Notes under the pieces: model-generated
What the model saw: the letters and a program-made list of their open reading frames with translations, nothing else
The model's database searches: none
Told to the model about the DNA's origin: nothing
In this document: positions 21,559 through 29,947 of the stretch, one piece after another
Position numbering within the stretch: position 1 is the first letter of the stretch
Layout: each line of letters opens with the position of its first letter
From: JANMAT01 sp031359995
GTDB lineage: Bacteria > Actinomycetota > Acidimicrobiia > Acidimicrobiales > Ilumatobacteraceae
Reading direction: 5' to 3'
Assembly: GCA_031359995.1 (NCBI GenBank)
Contig: JANMAT010000151.1
Coordinates: forward strand, 1-36,395
Length of the DNA stretch: 36,395 nucleotides
Made by a program: the position numbers and the translations under genes

Positions 21559-23280
21559 ATGACCGAGATCGTGCCTGTCGACATGTTCCTGGACGGCTGG
21601 TACCCGGGCTGGAAGCTCGAGCACCTCGAGGACTCGTGGGTCCGCATGAAGTCGGGCCCGTTCACCAAGGAGGACGAGAGCCGCTTCTGGTTCGTCGACT
21701 TCCACTGGCCGCGCGGCTTCTCGCCGCTCGGCATGACGCTGGTGACCGGTGCGGCGTGGTCGACCCAGCTCGCCGCCCACCAGCTACCGCTGCCCCCGGC
21801 GGGCGGTCTGGTGCAGCGCATGGGTGGGCCCTTCCTGTACGAGGGCGAGGTGCCGGTGACCTCGCAGTGGGACATCGGCCAACGCGCCTTCCGCATCGAG
21901 CGCAACATGCCCAGGTTCCTGGGCGCGTTCGAGGAGATCTGGTCGGAGCGCAAGATCGAGCTCGATCACTCGCTCACCTACTTCGAGAGCTACGACTTCG
22001 GCGGGAAGTCGATCGCCGAGATCGCCCAGTACGTGGAGGACGCCACCACGTTCCAGAAGCGGGCGTGGGAGATCCACTTCGAGATCATGTACCCGCTGCT
22101 GGCCATCTACCTGCAGCTGTACGGGCTGTGCGCCGGGAACGGCATCGACCCTGGCGACATCGCCAAGATGCTCCAGGGGCGCGACTCCAAGATCATGGAG
22201 ACCGACCGCGCCATGTGGGGTCTGGTGGCCGAGGCGAAGCGTCTCGACATGGCCGCGCACTTCGAGCACGAGCCCGACGCCATCCGCGGCGCGCTGGCCA
22301 AGGTCGGCGGCAACGCGTCGGTGTGGCTCACCAAGTTCGACGACTTCCTGCAGGTGTACGGCTGGCGCACCGAAGGCATCGCCGACGTGAACATCCCGGC
22401 CTGGATCGAGAACCAGGCGTCACCCCTCGGCCAGATCCGGAACTTCATCAAGATGGACGAGGCCCACGACTTCGACAAGGCGCTCGAGGCCTCGCACAAG
22501 GAGCGCGAAGAAGCCATCGACGCCGCCCGCAGCAAGCTGAGCGGCGGGACGCTCGAACAGTTCAACCAGCTGCTCGCCATCAACCAGGTCGCCAACTTCG
22601 CGTGGTGGAACGAGGACCACAACTACTACATCGACCTGCGGGCTTCGATCCCGGTGCGCCGTGGGGCGCTCGCCCTCGGCGAGGCTCTCGACGTGAACAG
22701 GTACGACGACGCCCTCTTCCTGTTCCACCCCGAGATCCGCGACCTCGGGCACGGCAACGCCACCTGGAAGGACCTCGAGCCGCTGGCCGAGGCCCGCCAC
22801 GAGTACTACGACGGCTACCAGGCCCTGCGGCCCACCGTGCCCAAGGTGGTGGGCACCATGCCCGACAAGATCGAGGACCCGGTCCTCATCGAGATCTTCG
22901 GCATGCACCACCACTACTTCGAGGGCCTCAAGTCCGACGTGAACGCCACGGTCCTCACCGGGTTCCCGGCCTCGGCCGGCAAGGTCGTGGGCAAGGCCCA
23001 CGTGATGCTGTCAGCCATGGAGCTGTTCGACCTGGAGGAGGGCGAGATCCTCGTCACCGAGGCCACCTCGCCCAACTGGACGCCGGCGTTCGCCATCATC
23101 GCCGCCTGCGTGTGCGACGGCGGGGGCTCGCTCACCCACGCGGCGACCGTCAGCCGCGAGTACGGCATCCCGTGTGTGGTCGGCACGTCGGTGGCCACCC
23201 AGCGCATCAAGACCGGCGACCTCATCGAGGTCGATGGCACGAAGGGCACCGTCACCATCCTCGAGCGCGCCACGCCGTGA
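21559..23280 (+). CDS. PEP-utilising (swivelling His-domain) protein without ATP-grasp domain
   Basis: 573 aa. The C-terminal roughly 80 residues are the phosphohistidine domain of PEP synthase/PPDK-type enzymes: GFPASAGKVVGKAHV, EILVTEATSPNWTPAF and GGGSLTHAATVSREYG with phosphate-carrying His527, then PCVVGTSVATQRIKTGDLIEVDG. The preceding roughly 440 residues are helix-rich (IHFEIMYPLLAIYLQLYG, FLQVYGWRTEG) and resemble the middle part of rifampicin-phosphotransferase and phenylphosphate-synthase-like proteins. The N-terminal ATP-grasp domain that normally loads the histidine is missing, so a separate partner must supply phosphate if it acts as a phosphotransferase. The stop overlaps the SDR start as GTGA. 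A paralogue is encoded at 31.1-32.8 kb. The substrate is unknown. Confidence 0.8.
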   Translation: MTEIVPVDMFLDGWYPGWKLEHLEDSWVRMKSGPFTKEDESRFWFVDFHWPRGFSPLGMTLVTGAAWSTQLAAHQLPLPPAGGLVQRMGGPFLYEGEVPVTSQWDIGQRAFRIERNMPRFLGAFEEIWSERKIELDHSLTYFESYDFGGKSIAEIAQYVEDATTFQKRAWEIHFEIMYPLLAIYLQLYGLCAGNGIDPGDIAKMLQGRDSKIMETDRAMWGLVAEAKRLDMAAHFEHEPDAIRGALAKVGGNASVWLTKFDDFLQVYGWRTEGIADVNIPAWIENQASPLGQIRNFIKMDEAHDFDKALEASHKEREEAIDAARSKLSGGTLEQFNQLLAINQVANFAWWNEDHNYYIDLRASIPVRRGALALGEALDVNRYDDALFLFHPEIRDLGHGNATWKDLEPLAEARHEYYDGYQALRPTVPKVVGTMPDKIEDPVLIEIFGMHHHYFEGLKSDVNATVLTGFPASAGKVVGKAHVMLSAMELFDLEEGEILVTEATSPNWTPAFAIIAACVCDGGGSLTHAATVSREYGIPCVVGTSVATQRIKTGDLIEVDGTKGTVTILERATP

Positions 23281-23951
23281 CCGTCAACGGCAAGCGCATC
23301 GTGGTCACCGGCGCCGGCCGCGGCATCGGCGCCGGCCTCACCGCATTGCTTCGCCAGCGGGGTGCCACGGTGATCACCGCCGACATCGACCCCGACGGCG
23401 TCGACGTGGCCTGCGACGTGAGCGACCCTGTGCAGGTCGAAACGCTCTTCGCCCACGCCGGGGCGGTCGACGGCCTCGTGAACAACGCCGCCCTGCTCGT
23501 GAGCCGGCGCGCCTACGACGAGATCCCGCTCGACGAATGGGACCGCATGTTCGCGGTGAACGTGCGCGGGTCGTACCTGTGCGCCAAGGCCGCCGCCACG
23601 TCGATGAAGGGGCGCGGGGGCTCGATCGTGAACATCGCCTCCGAGACGGCGTTCACCGGCTCGCACGGCTTCGTGCACTACGTGGCGTCGAAGGGGGCCG
23701 TCGTGTCGCTCACGCGGGCGCTGGCCAACGAGCTCGGGCGGTTCGACATCCGCGTGAACTGCGTCGCCCCCGGCTTCACGCCCACGCCGGGCTCCGACGT
23801 GCTCGGCTCCTACGACCCCACCCGCACGCCACTCGGGCGCGTCATGCGACCCGACGACCTGTTCGGCACCATCGCTCACCTGCTGTCCGACGACGCCGCC
23901 TTCGTCAGCGGACAGAGCATCCTGGTCAACGGCGGGCGCATCCCCAACTGA
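23277..23951 (+). CDS. Short-chain dehydrogenase/reductase (SDR)
   Basis: 224 aa, somewhat short for a classical SDR. The coenzyme motif is TGAGRGIG (11-18), the NNAA segment is at 69-72, and the catalytic residues are Asn95 (FAVNVRG), Ser122 (NIASETA), Tyr135 and Lys139 (YVASK). GQSILVNGG near the end is the usual C-terminal motif. After the second strand, TADIDPDG has an Asp at the position that favours NAD(H). The GTG at 23277 overlaps the stop of the PEP-utiliser gene (GTGA), so translation is coupled. It oxidises or reduces an alcohol/carbonyl in the same unknown pathway as the phosphotransferase-like protein and the amidase that follows after 14 bp. Confidence 0.92.
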   Translation: MTVNGKRIVVTGAGRGIGAGLTALLRQRGATVITADIDPDGVDVACDVSDPVQVETLFAHAGAVDGLVNNAALLVSRRAYDEIPLDEWDRMFAVNVRGSYLCAKAAATSMKGRGGSIVNIASETAFTGSHGFVHYVASKGAVVSLTRALANELGRFDIRVNCVAPGFTPTPGSDVLGSYDPTRTPLGRVMRPDDLFGTIAHLLSDDAAFVSGQSILVNGGRIPN

Positions 23952-23965
23952 AGGAACGGTCGGTC

Positions 23966-25390
23966 ATGGGTCTCCTCGACGAGCACGACGCCACCGGGCT
24001 CGCCGCACTGGTGCGCGCCGGCGAGGTGCACCCGCGTGAGCTGGTCGCCGACGCCATCGCCCGCATCGAAGCGGGCGACGGCGCCCTCAACGCGGTGATC
24101 CACCGCCAGTTCGAGCGGGCGGTCGCCGAGGCCGAGCGCGACCTGCCCGACGGCGCGCTTCGCGGTGTACCCTTCCTGCTGAAGGACTACAAGGGCCGCG
24201 AGGCGGGCGAGCGCTACCAGATGGGATGCCGCGCCCTGGCCGCCATCGACTACCGGCCGACCACGTCGAGCCCGGTGAGCCTGGCGTTCCGCCGGGCCGG
24301 CCTCGTGCCGCTCGGCCGCACGAACGTGCCCGAGATGGCGCTCATGGGCACCACCGAGCCGGCGCTGCACGGCCCGACCCACAACCCGTGGGACCTCGCC
24401 CGCACACCGGGCGGGTCGTCGGGCGGGTCGGCCGCCGCAGTGGCGGCCCGGTTCGTACCTGCGGCCCACGCCACCGACATCTCGGGTTCCATCCGCATCC
24501 CCGCCGCCCACTGCGGGCTCGTCGGCTTCAAGCCCACCCGCGGGCGGCTGCTCAAGAGCGCGGGCGACCCGCCGGTGGGCATGGATTCCGAAGGGGTCGT
24601 GACCCGCTCGGTGCGCGACACCGCCGCCCTGCTCGACGTGCTCGCCACCACCTCGGCGTGGTGGCCGGCGCCCACGCTGCCCGGCCCCCTCGCCGGCGAG
24701 CTGGGGGCCGACCCGGGCCGGCTGCGCGTCGGGCTGTGGGTGCGCGCCTTCAACGGTGCCGACGTCGACGCCGGCAACGCCGACGCGGCGCGCCACGCGG
24801 CCGGGCTCCTGGCGTCGCTCGGCCACCACGTGCAGCAGAGCGCGCCCGCGGCGCTGTCGGGTGACGACCTGTGGTCGGCGGCCCGCGACGCGCTCGTGGC
24901 CAGCGCCGCCGCCGAGGCCGACGCGTGGACCGCCCGGCTGGGCCGCCCGCTCGACGAGGCCGACGTGGAGCCGGGCACCTGGGCCCAGATCGCCGCCGGG
25001 CGGGCCATGGGCGCGCCGGCGGTGCTGCACGTGATCGAGCGCCTGCAGGCGGTGTCGAGCGCCGCCCAACCGTGGTGGGACGACTTCGACCTGCTCGTCA
25101 CGCCCACCACCGCGGGGCCGCCGACCGAGCTCGGCGAGTACACCCGCGCCTACGTGTCGGGCCGGGGCTCGGCCTTCACCCGTCCGTTCAACGTGACCGG
25201 CCAGCCCGCGGTGTCGCTGCCGCTCGGGTGGCCGGCCGACGGCCTGCCGCGCGGGGTGCAACTCGTGGCCGCCTACGGCCGTGACGACCTGCTCGTGCGG
25301 GTCGCCGCCCAGCTGGAAGCGGCGGCGCCGTGGGGCCACCGCGTACCGCCGGCGAGCGACCGACGGCAACCACCGTCCGTCACGGCGTGA
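23966..25390 (+). CDS. Amidase (amidase-signature family), second copy
   Basis: 474 aa. The triad is Lys73 (FLLKDYKG), cis-Ser in PGGSSGGSAAA (151/152) and Ser175 in TDISGSIRIPA. The last motif has Ser173 where most relatives have Gly (DIGGS), a mild departure. RTNVPEMALMGTTEPALHGPTHNPWD is typical of the aryl-amidase and nylon-oligomer/6-aminohexanoate-dimer hydrolase branch. It is divergent in sequence from the amidase at 20.0-21.4 kb, so the pair probably serves two substrates rather than being a recent duplication. It is the last gene of the PEP-utiliser/SDR operon, and no clear terminator follows before the lipoprotein gene. Confidence 0.92.
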   Translation: MGLLDEHDATGLAALVRAGEVHPRELVADAIARIEAGDGALNAVIHRQFERAVAEAERDLPDGALRGVPFLLKDYKGREAGERYQMGCRALAAIDYRPTTSSPVSLAFRRAGLVPLGRTNVPEMALMGTTEPALHGPTHNPWDLARTPGGSSGGSAAAVAARFVPAAHATDISGSIRIPAAHCGLVGFKPTRGRLLKSAGDPPVGMDSEGVVTRSVRDTAALLDVLATTSAWWPAPTLPGPLAGELGADPGRLRVGLWVRAFNGADVDAGNADAARHAAGLLASLGHHVQQSAPAALSGDDLWSAARDALVASAAAEADAWTARLGRPLDEADVEPGTWAQIAAGRAMGAPAVLHVIERLQAVSSAAQPWWDDFDLLVTPTTAGPPTELGEYTRAYVSGRGSAFTRPFNVTGQPAVSLPLGWPADGLPRGVQLVAAYGRDDLLVRVAAQLEAAAPWGHRVPPASDRRQPPSVTA

Positions 25391-25432
25391 CCCTGACGCG
25401 CCGACCGACGACACGAGCGACGATTTCCCCCA

Positions 25433-25438
25433 TAGCAT
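25433..25438 (+). promoter_or_regulatory. Possible -10 (TAGCAT) for the lipoprotein gene
   Basis: TAGCAT lies in the 111-bp gap after the amidase, about 64 bp before the ATG at 25502. It is the only convincing TANNNT in that gap. Confidence 0.4.
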
Positions 25439-25501
25439 CCGGTTGTCGAGCCTCGGGCGGGGCACGCTCGCGGCAAGCGAGCCCTACGTGGAAGCTGATC
25501 C

Positions 25502-27337
25502 ATGCGCTCACGGCAGTTCACAACCGAACGGTGCAGAGCACGGCTGCCTGTCGTGGCGGTGGTGCTCGCCATCGCGGTGACGGCATGCTCCGGCGGCGGC
25601 GCGGCCACGGTCAAACGGCGCACGTCGACCACGTCGGCCCCCGAGGTGCTGAACGAGAGGATCGCCAACGGCGGCTCCGACGCCGGCACACCCGCCACGC
25701 GCTTCACCCTCGATGACGGCACCACGGTGCTGGTGCCCGTCGGCGCGGTGGCGCCCGACGCGACCGTGTCGGTGAAGCGCACGACCCCCACCGGCAGCGG
25801 CCAGGGCCCCATGGAGCTGGGCACGTCCACCTATGAGGTGACGGTGAGCAAGGGCGCCATCGCCAAGCCGGTCGTCCTGCAGCTGCCGGCCACCGACGCC
25901 ACCAGGACCGGCGCCATCGCGGTGCAGTACGACACGGCATCGCGAGCCTGGGTACCGACCAACGGTGACCTCGCCGCCGGCTCGCTCACCATCTACGCGT
26001 CGGGTGCCGGCACGTTCGGCTCCATGCGCTGGAGCTGGGCCACCGCCGCCAACATCGGTGCCGAGACCGTGGCCGCCCTCGTCGGCGGGGTCGGCGCGGC
26101 CGACGCGTCGCCCTCGTGCGGCGACACCTCCAGCCTGGCCACCCGCTTCGCCACCCGCGCCACCGGCAACGCCGACGTGCTGCGTTGGTGCGGCGGCACC
26201 GCCAGCGGCAACGACGGTCTGGGCGTGAGCAACGCCGGCGCCACGCCGCTCGCCCTGCGCACCACCGGTCTCAGCGATGCCAGCACGACGCGACGCCGCA
26301 GCCTCACCGATCACATCGTCACCGTCGCCCGCACGCACTGGTCGGTGCCCGTCGGCGAAGGGCTCAACCTGCTGGCGCCCGGCGATCGCATCCAGTTCCG
26401 CCTCACGGAGGGTCAGGTGGCCCGGGCCACCCTGGTACCCACGGCGTTCAGCCAGTACTACGTCGCCCTCGCCGGCGCCGTGGCCTTCACCGCCGGTCTG
26501 TACGCCGGTGCCATCGATGTGGCCGGCGCGCTGCTCGACCGGGAGGAGCTGCGCACCGCTCTGCTGACCGATCTCGACAAGCCGGGCTGCGCCGACACCG
26601 CCGCCAGCACCGTCGGCGAGGCAACCGCCGGCCAGCTCGCCGCCGTCATGCAGACGCTGGCGACCACGTGCGTGTCGCGTGCCACGGTGACGACGCTGGT
26701 CAACGCGGCGGCCAAGCAGTCGGCCCTGCGGGCCGCGTTCGCCGCGCTCACGACCGACCTGCCCGAAGCCGACCGCGCCCTCGTCGCCCCGGCGCTCGGC
26801 AAGGTCGTGCCCGGGCTCGTGCCCGACACCGCCGCCGGCGAGGTCACGGCCACGCCGGTCGACCCCAGCGCGCCCACCACCACCGGCGTGCCCCCCACCC
26901 TGTCCGTCAACACCGTGGTGGTCGTGCCGCCGTCCAATCCGGCTCCGACCGTGCCCTTCATCGCCACCACGACCACCGCGGTCACCTCGCCCGGGCCGAC
27001 GACCACACCGGCCACCACGGTGGTGCCGACCACCACGACCACCGTGGGGCAGCCGGTCCCGCCCACCCTCGTGTCGGCGCCGCTGAGCTGCAGCAGCCGC
27101 AACCGCGGCACGGTGACGCTGACGGCCACCGGCCTCACACCGGCGAAGTCGCACACGTTCGCCTTCACCGCGCCCAACGGTGCCATCTCGGCGGTGACGC
27201 TAATCACCCCGGCCAACGGGGTGGCGGCGCGCGTGTTCCAGTGCGCCAGCCAGCGTCAGGGCGTGTGGACCGTGACGGTGACCGACAACGGCACCGGGCT
27301 CGACAGCGCGCCGGGCGCGTTCGCCGTCACCCGCTGA
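25502..27337 (+). CDS. Predicted secreted lipoprotein, function unknown
   Basis: 611 aa. Basic N-region (MRSRQFTTERCRARL), hydrophobic core (PVVAVVLAIAV) and lipobox V-T-A-C29 predict a lipid-anchored surface protein. After a flexible stretch, residues of about 66-160 form a beta-rich module (FTLDDGTTVLVPVGAVAPDATVSVKR) like the ZU5/adhesion-type modules of bacterial surface proteins. The middle (about 190-440) has mixed helices and paired Cys. Residues of about 450-525 are a Thr/Pro/Val-rich, probably unstructured or glycosylated, linker. The last roughly 85 residues (LVSAPLSCSSRNRGTVTLTATG...) look like a small Ig-like domain with two Cys. I recognise no catalytic motif. It does not fit the catabolic theme of its neighbours. 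Confidence 0.72.
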   Translation: MRSRQFTTERCRARLPVVAVVLAIAVTACSGGGAATVKRRTSTTSAPEVLNERIANGGSDAGTPATRFTLDDGTTVLVPVGAVAPDATVSVKRTTPTGSGQGPMELGTSTYEVTVSKGAIAKPVVLQLPATDATRTGAIAVQYDTASRAWVPTNGDLAAGSLTIYASGAGTFGSMRWSWATAANIGAETVAALVGGVGAADASPSCGDTSSLATRFATRATGNADVLRWCGGTASGNDGLGVSNAGATPLALRTTGLSDASTTRRRSLTDHIVTVARTHWSVPVGEGLNLLAPGDRIQFRLTEGQVARATLVPTAFSQYYVALAGAVAFTAGLYAGAIDVAGALLDREELRTALLTDLDKPGCADTAASTVGEATAGQLAAVMQTLATTCVSRATVTTLVNAAAKQSALRAAFAALTTDLPEADRALVAPALGKVVPGLVPDTAAGEVTATPVDPSAPTTTGVPPTLSVNTVVVVPPSNPAPTVPFIATTTTAVTSPGPTTTPATTVVPTTTTTVGQPVPPTLVSAPLSCSSRNRGTVTLTATGLTPAKSHTFAFTAPNGAISAVTLITPANGVAARVFQCASQRQGVWTVTVTDNGTGLDSAPGAFAVTR

Positions 27338-27339
27338 CC

Positions 27340-27370
27340 CCCACGGCCCCGGCCTACCCGCGGCCGTGGG
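27340..27370. terminator. Hairpin between convergent genes (bidirectional terminator candidate)
   Basis: Perfect 9-bp arms CCCACGGCC (27340-27348) and GGCCGTGGG (27362-27370) with a 13-nt loop. It starts 2 bp after the lipoprotein stop and lies 27 bp beyond the stop of the convergent nitronate-monooxygenase-like gene. There is no T-run, as is common for actinobacterial hairpins. Confidence 0.6.
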
Positions 27371-27397
27371 CGTCAGCGGCGGTGATGACGACGGTGG

Positions 27398-28339
27398 TCA
27401 CGGCAGCATCTCCGTCGTCGGCCCGGCGACGAGGCCCGCCATGAGCTCGGCGATGATGACCGCCGCCGGTTGCCGGGCGGTCACCGCGCCGACCGAGCGA
27501 CCGGCGTAGAGCGCCATCGCCTCGATCTGGCCCGTGGTGCCACGGTTCGGCGGCATGGTGCCGCGGCGCGGTAGTGGCGTGGAACCGAGATGGCCCACCG
27601 GGTCGGGCCCCGGCGCCCGCGCGGCGTCGATGGCCGAGCGCAGCACGCGTTGCGGTGCGTCGGGCCAACCGACGGCGAACACGTCGGTGTACGTGGCATC
27701 GTCGGGGTTCGCCGAGATCAGGAGGGCCAGGTAGTCGTCGTGGATGTCGCACTCGTCAGCCGCCAGCAGCCGCGTGCCGATGCGCACTCCGTCAGCGCCG
27801 GCGGCCAGCGCGGCGCGCACCTCGGCGTTCGTGCCCAGCCCACCGCCGGCCAGCACCACGATGTCGTCGGCCAGCGCGGCTCGTACGGCCGGTAGCAGCT
27901 CCAGCAGGGGCGTGGTGCCGCGCACGTGGCCTCCGGCCTCCACGCCCTGGGCGGTCACGTAGCGGCAGCCGGCGTCGACGGCGGCGCGAGCCTCGTCGAC
28001 CGTGCCGACCTGCCAACCCACCACGGCGTCCTCGGGTACGAGCGCGGCGTCGGGCCACCCGTAGAACAGCTCGACGATGCCGAGGCGTTCGGCGGCGATG
28101 GCCAGGTTGGCCGGGTCGAGGAACGGCACGATGAACCCGGCGCCGAACGGCCGGTCGGTGAGGACGCGCACGGCGTCGATCTGGCGCACCATGGCCTCGG
28201 TGCTCGTGCGGCCCACGGCGACCATGCCCAGGCCGCCGGCGTCGCTCACCGCGGCGACCAGTTCGGGCGTGACCACCCGGCCCATGGCCGCCTGCTGCAG
28301 CGGTACGGTGCAACCCGCGAGTGCGCAGAAGCGGTTCAT
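27398..28339 (-). CDS. Nitronate monooxygenase-like / 2-nitropropane dioxygenase-family flavoprotein
   Basis: 313 aa, an FMN-dependent TIM barrel. Family features are the N-terminal QQAAMGRVVTPELVAAVSDAGGLG (the usual start is QAPM), AQGVEAGGHVRGT with the catalytic His138, the phosphate-binding GGGLGTN (165-171) and GADGVRIGTR (181-190). Members oxidise alkyl nitronates, and the same fold includes enoyl reductases and other flavin enzymes, so the reaction is only a family-level call. The ATG overlaps the stop of the HAD-NTF2 gene as ATGA, so the two are translated in tandem. It is the last gene of the minus-strand run and ends near a terminator hairpin. Confidence 0.87.
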   Translation of the reverse strand: MNRFCALAGCTVPLQQAAMGRVVTPELVAAVSDAGGLGMVAVGRTSTEAMVRQIDAVRVLTDRPFGAGFIVPFLDPANLAIAAERLGIVELFYGWPDAALVPEDAVVGWQVGTVDEARAAVDAGCRYVTAQGVEAGGHVRGTTPLLELLPAVRAALADDIVVLAGGGLGTNAEVRAALAAGADGVRIGTRLLAADECDIHDDYLALLISANPDDATYTDVFAVGWPDAPQRVLRSAIDAARAPGPDPVGHLGSTPLPRRGTMPPNRGTTGQIEAMALYAGRSVGAVTARQPAAVIIAELMAGLVAGPTTEMLP

Positions 28340-29325
28340 GCGTCCACCCGGTGCGGGTACCCGTGCCACTCCAGCAGCTTGCCGTAGCGCACCACGAAGA
28401 ACTCGCCGGCGCGGGTGTGCACCATCTCGCCGTCGGGGCCGAGGTAGCTCGACCACCACTCCACGGCCAGCGTGTCGCCCGTGGCCGCCCGCAGGGTCTT
28501 GTGCACGCGGTACTGCGACCGGCCCGCCCCACCGAAGCCGAGCTGCTCGACGTGCAGCCGGCGGATCTCGGCGAGCCCGGTGGCCACGCGCACGCCGTTG
28601 AGGTGCACGACGGCTTCCGGGTGGAACAGGGCCAGCACCCGCTCGAGGTCGCGTGTCGCGTAGGCCGCTTCGATGGTGGCCACCAGCGCCTCGGCCGGTG
28701 TGCGCGGCCGCAGCCCCACCAACCGTCGAGCGTGCTCGAACGCGACGGTCGGGTCCGTGGGGTCGACGTGCACGCCGACCATGCCCACGGCCCGAGCTCC
28801 GTCCACGCACACCGCGGTGTCGTCCAGGAAGACGACGTCGCCCGGGTCGAGGCCGAACTGCTCGACGGCGGCCAGGTACGGCCGGGGCGCCGGCTTGCGC
28901 TCGCCGAGCTCGGTGGCGTCGACGAAGGCGTCGTAGCCGTTCAGCTCGGGACGGGTGTCGACCCACTCGCGCCCACCGATGGCCACCAGGTCGTTCGACA
29001 GGATCCCGACGAGCACGCCGGCGGCGCGCGCCTCACGCACGAGGTCGAGCGCGCGCGGATCGAACTGCTCGTCGCCGAGGCGCAGGCAGATGTCGCGCCA
29101 CATGTCGAAGCGGCCGGCGTACCCCGCCCCCTCGGCCTTGGCCTCCCAGTAGTCGCCCGACGAGAGCTGCCCGGCCAGGTAGCGCTGCCAGTCGGGGTCA
29201 CCGTCGGGCTCGAACGGCCCCCGCCCGGTGATGGTGCGACCGGTGGCGCGCGCCACTGCGTCGAGCATGTCCCAGCTCGACTTCATCAGCACGTCGCCCA
29301 CGTCGAAGAGCAGCGCTTTCCCCAT
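28336..29325 (-). CDS. HAD-superfamily hydrolase fused to an NTF2/SnoaL-like domain
   Basis: 329 aa. Residues 1 to about 205 are a HAD subfamily IA domain: nucleophile Asp8 in LLFDVGDVL, motif II GILSND (Ser110), Lys144 in GERKPAPRPY and motif IV VVFLDDTAV (Asp168, Asp169). At Asp+2 there is Gly10 rather than the usual acid-base Asp, as in some FDLGNV-type members. Residues of about 209-329 are a SnoaL/NTF2-like cone domain (TIEAAYATRDLERVLALFHPEAVVHLNG). Such domains bind small hydrophobic ligands or act as isomerases or cyclases. The ATG at 29325 is chosen for the family N-terminus and the TACGGT box 5 nt upstream. Its end overlaps the flavoprotein gene (ATGA). Confidence 0.85.
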   Translation of the reverse strand: MGKALLFDVGDVLMKSSWDMLDAVARATGRTITGRGPFEPDGDPDWQRYLAGQLSSGDYWEAKAEGAGYAGRFDMWRDICLRLGDEQFDPRALDLVREARAAGVLVGILSNDLVAIGGREWVDTRPELNGYDAFVDATELGERKPAPRPYLAAVEQFGLDPGDVVFLDDTAVCVDGARAVGMVGVHVDPTDPTVAFEHARRLVGLRPRTPAEALVATIEAAYATRDLERVLALFHPEAVVHLNGVRVATGLAEIRRLHVEQLGFGGAGRSQYRVHKTLRAATGDTLAVEWWSSYLGPDGEMVHTRAGEFFVVRYGKLLEWHGYPHRVDA

Positions 29326-29330
29326 GATGC

Positions 29331-29336
29331 ACCGTA
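29331..29336 (-). promoter_or_regulatory. -10 box TACGGT of the HAD-NTF2 gene (leaderless)
   Basis: Minus-strand TACGGT ends 5 nt before the ATG at 29325, inside the 22-bp gap after the MFS remnant. No ribosome-binding site is visible. Confidence 0.45.
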
Positions 29337-29347
29337 GCGTCCGGTGC

Positions 29348-29947
29348 TCAGCCAGGGGGGCGATCGCCACCGCCACAGGCGTACAGCACGAGCAGACCCG
29401 ACACGACCGCGGCGATCAGGAACGCCCAGCTGAACGGGTTCACCGTGTCGTCGAAGGCGCCGTCGATGCGGGTGCCGACGATGGCACCCACCGCGGTGGA
29501 CGCCGTGGCGAAGATGGCCGCTGCGGTGCCGGCCACGTGGCCGACCGGCTCCATGGCCGCCGCGCTCATGTTCGGGAACAGCACGTTGTGGGTGGCCAGC
29601 ACCGCCACGAGCACCAGCAGGTACGGCCAGAAGCCGGGGCGTCCGTGCGCGACCACCGCCACCACGACGAGCACCACGCAAGCGGCGCTGTAGGCCAGGA
29701 AGACGCGGCCGATGAGGCGCTCGACGCCGACGCGGTTCACGACCCGTCCCGACGCCGGCGATGCGGCGCCCATCGCCACCGCGGTGCCACCGAACACGAA
29801 CGGGAACCAGGACGCGCGCCCGAACACATCGCCCCCGATCCGCTCGGAGCTCGCCAGGTACGAGGAGAACACGCCGAACAGGGGCATGGCCGCCAGGGTG
29901 TAGTCGCGGTGCTCATCGGGCGAGCGCGAACTGGTCGAGGTCGACAC
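29348..29947 (-). pseudogene. C-terminal half of an MFS drug/solute transporter
   Basis: At most 199 codons. The sequence corresponds to transmembrane helices 7-12 of a Bcr/CflA-like MFS permease: LFGVFSSYLASSERIGGDVFG, FPFVFGGTAVAMGAASPASGRVV, the loop with RLIGRVFLAYSAACVVLVVV, LLVLVAVLATHNVLFPNMSAAAM, AGTAAAIFATASTAVGAIVG and FLIAAVVSGLLVLYACG. The first six helices are missing; the frame runs instead into the 3' end of the hydrolase gene at 29913, which it overlaps. ATG 29887 or 29947 could start a six-helix protein. Half-size MFS proteins are rarely functional, so a deletion remnant is the best reading. Confidence 0.72.

Noticed and set aside
21393..21953. N-terminal extension of the first amidase across the divergent promoter
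   Set aside because: It would overlap the start of the PEP-utiliser gene; the amidase consensus begins at ATG 21392 with a good ribosome-binding site.
19210..25390. The two amidases as a tandem duplication
   Set aside because: They share only the amidase-signature motifs and differ in N-terminus, linker and substrate-region sequence, so recent duplication is not supported.
27354..27752. Short overlapping frames at the 3' end of the nitronate-monooxygenase-like gene
   Set aside because: Arg/Pro-rich shadows in other frames; the real gene continues in its own frame to the stop at 27398.
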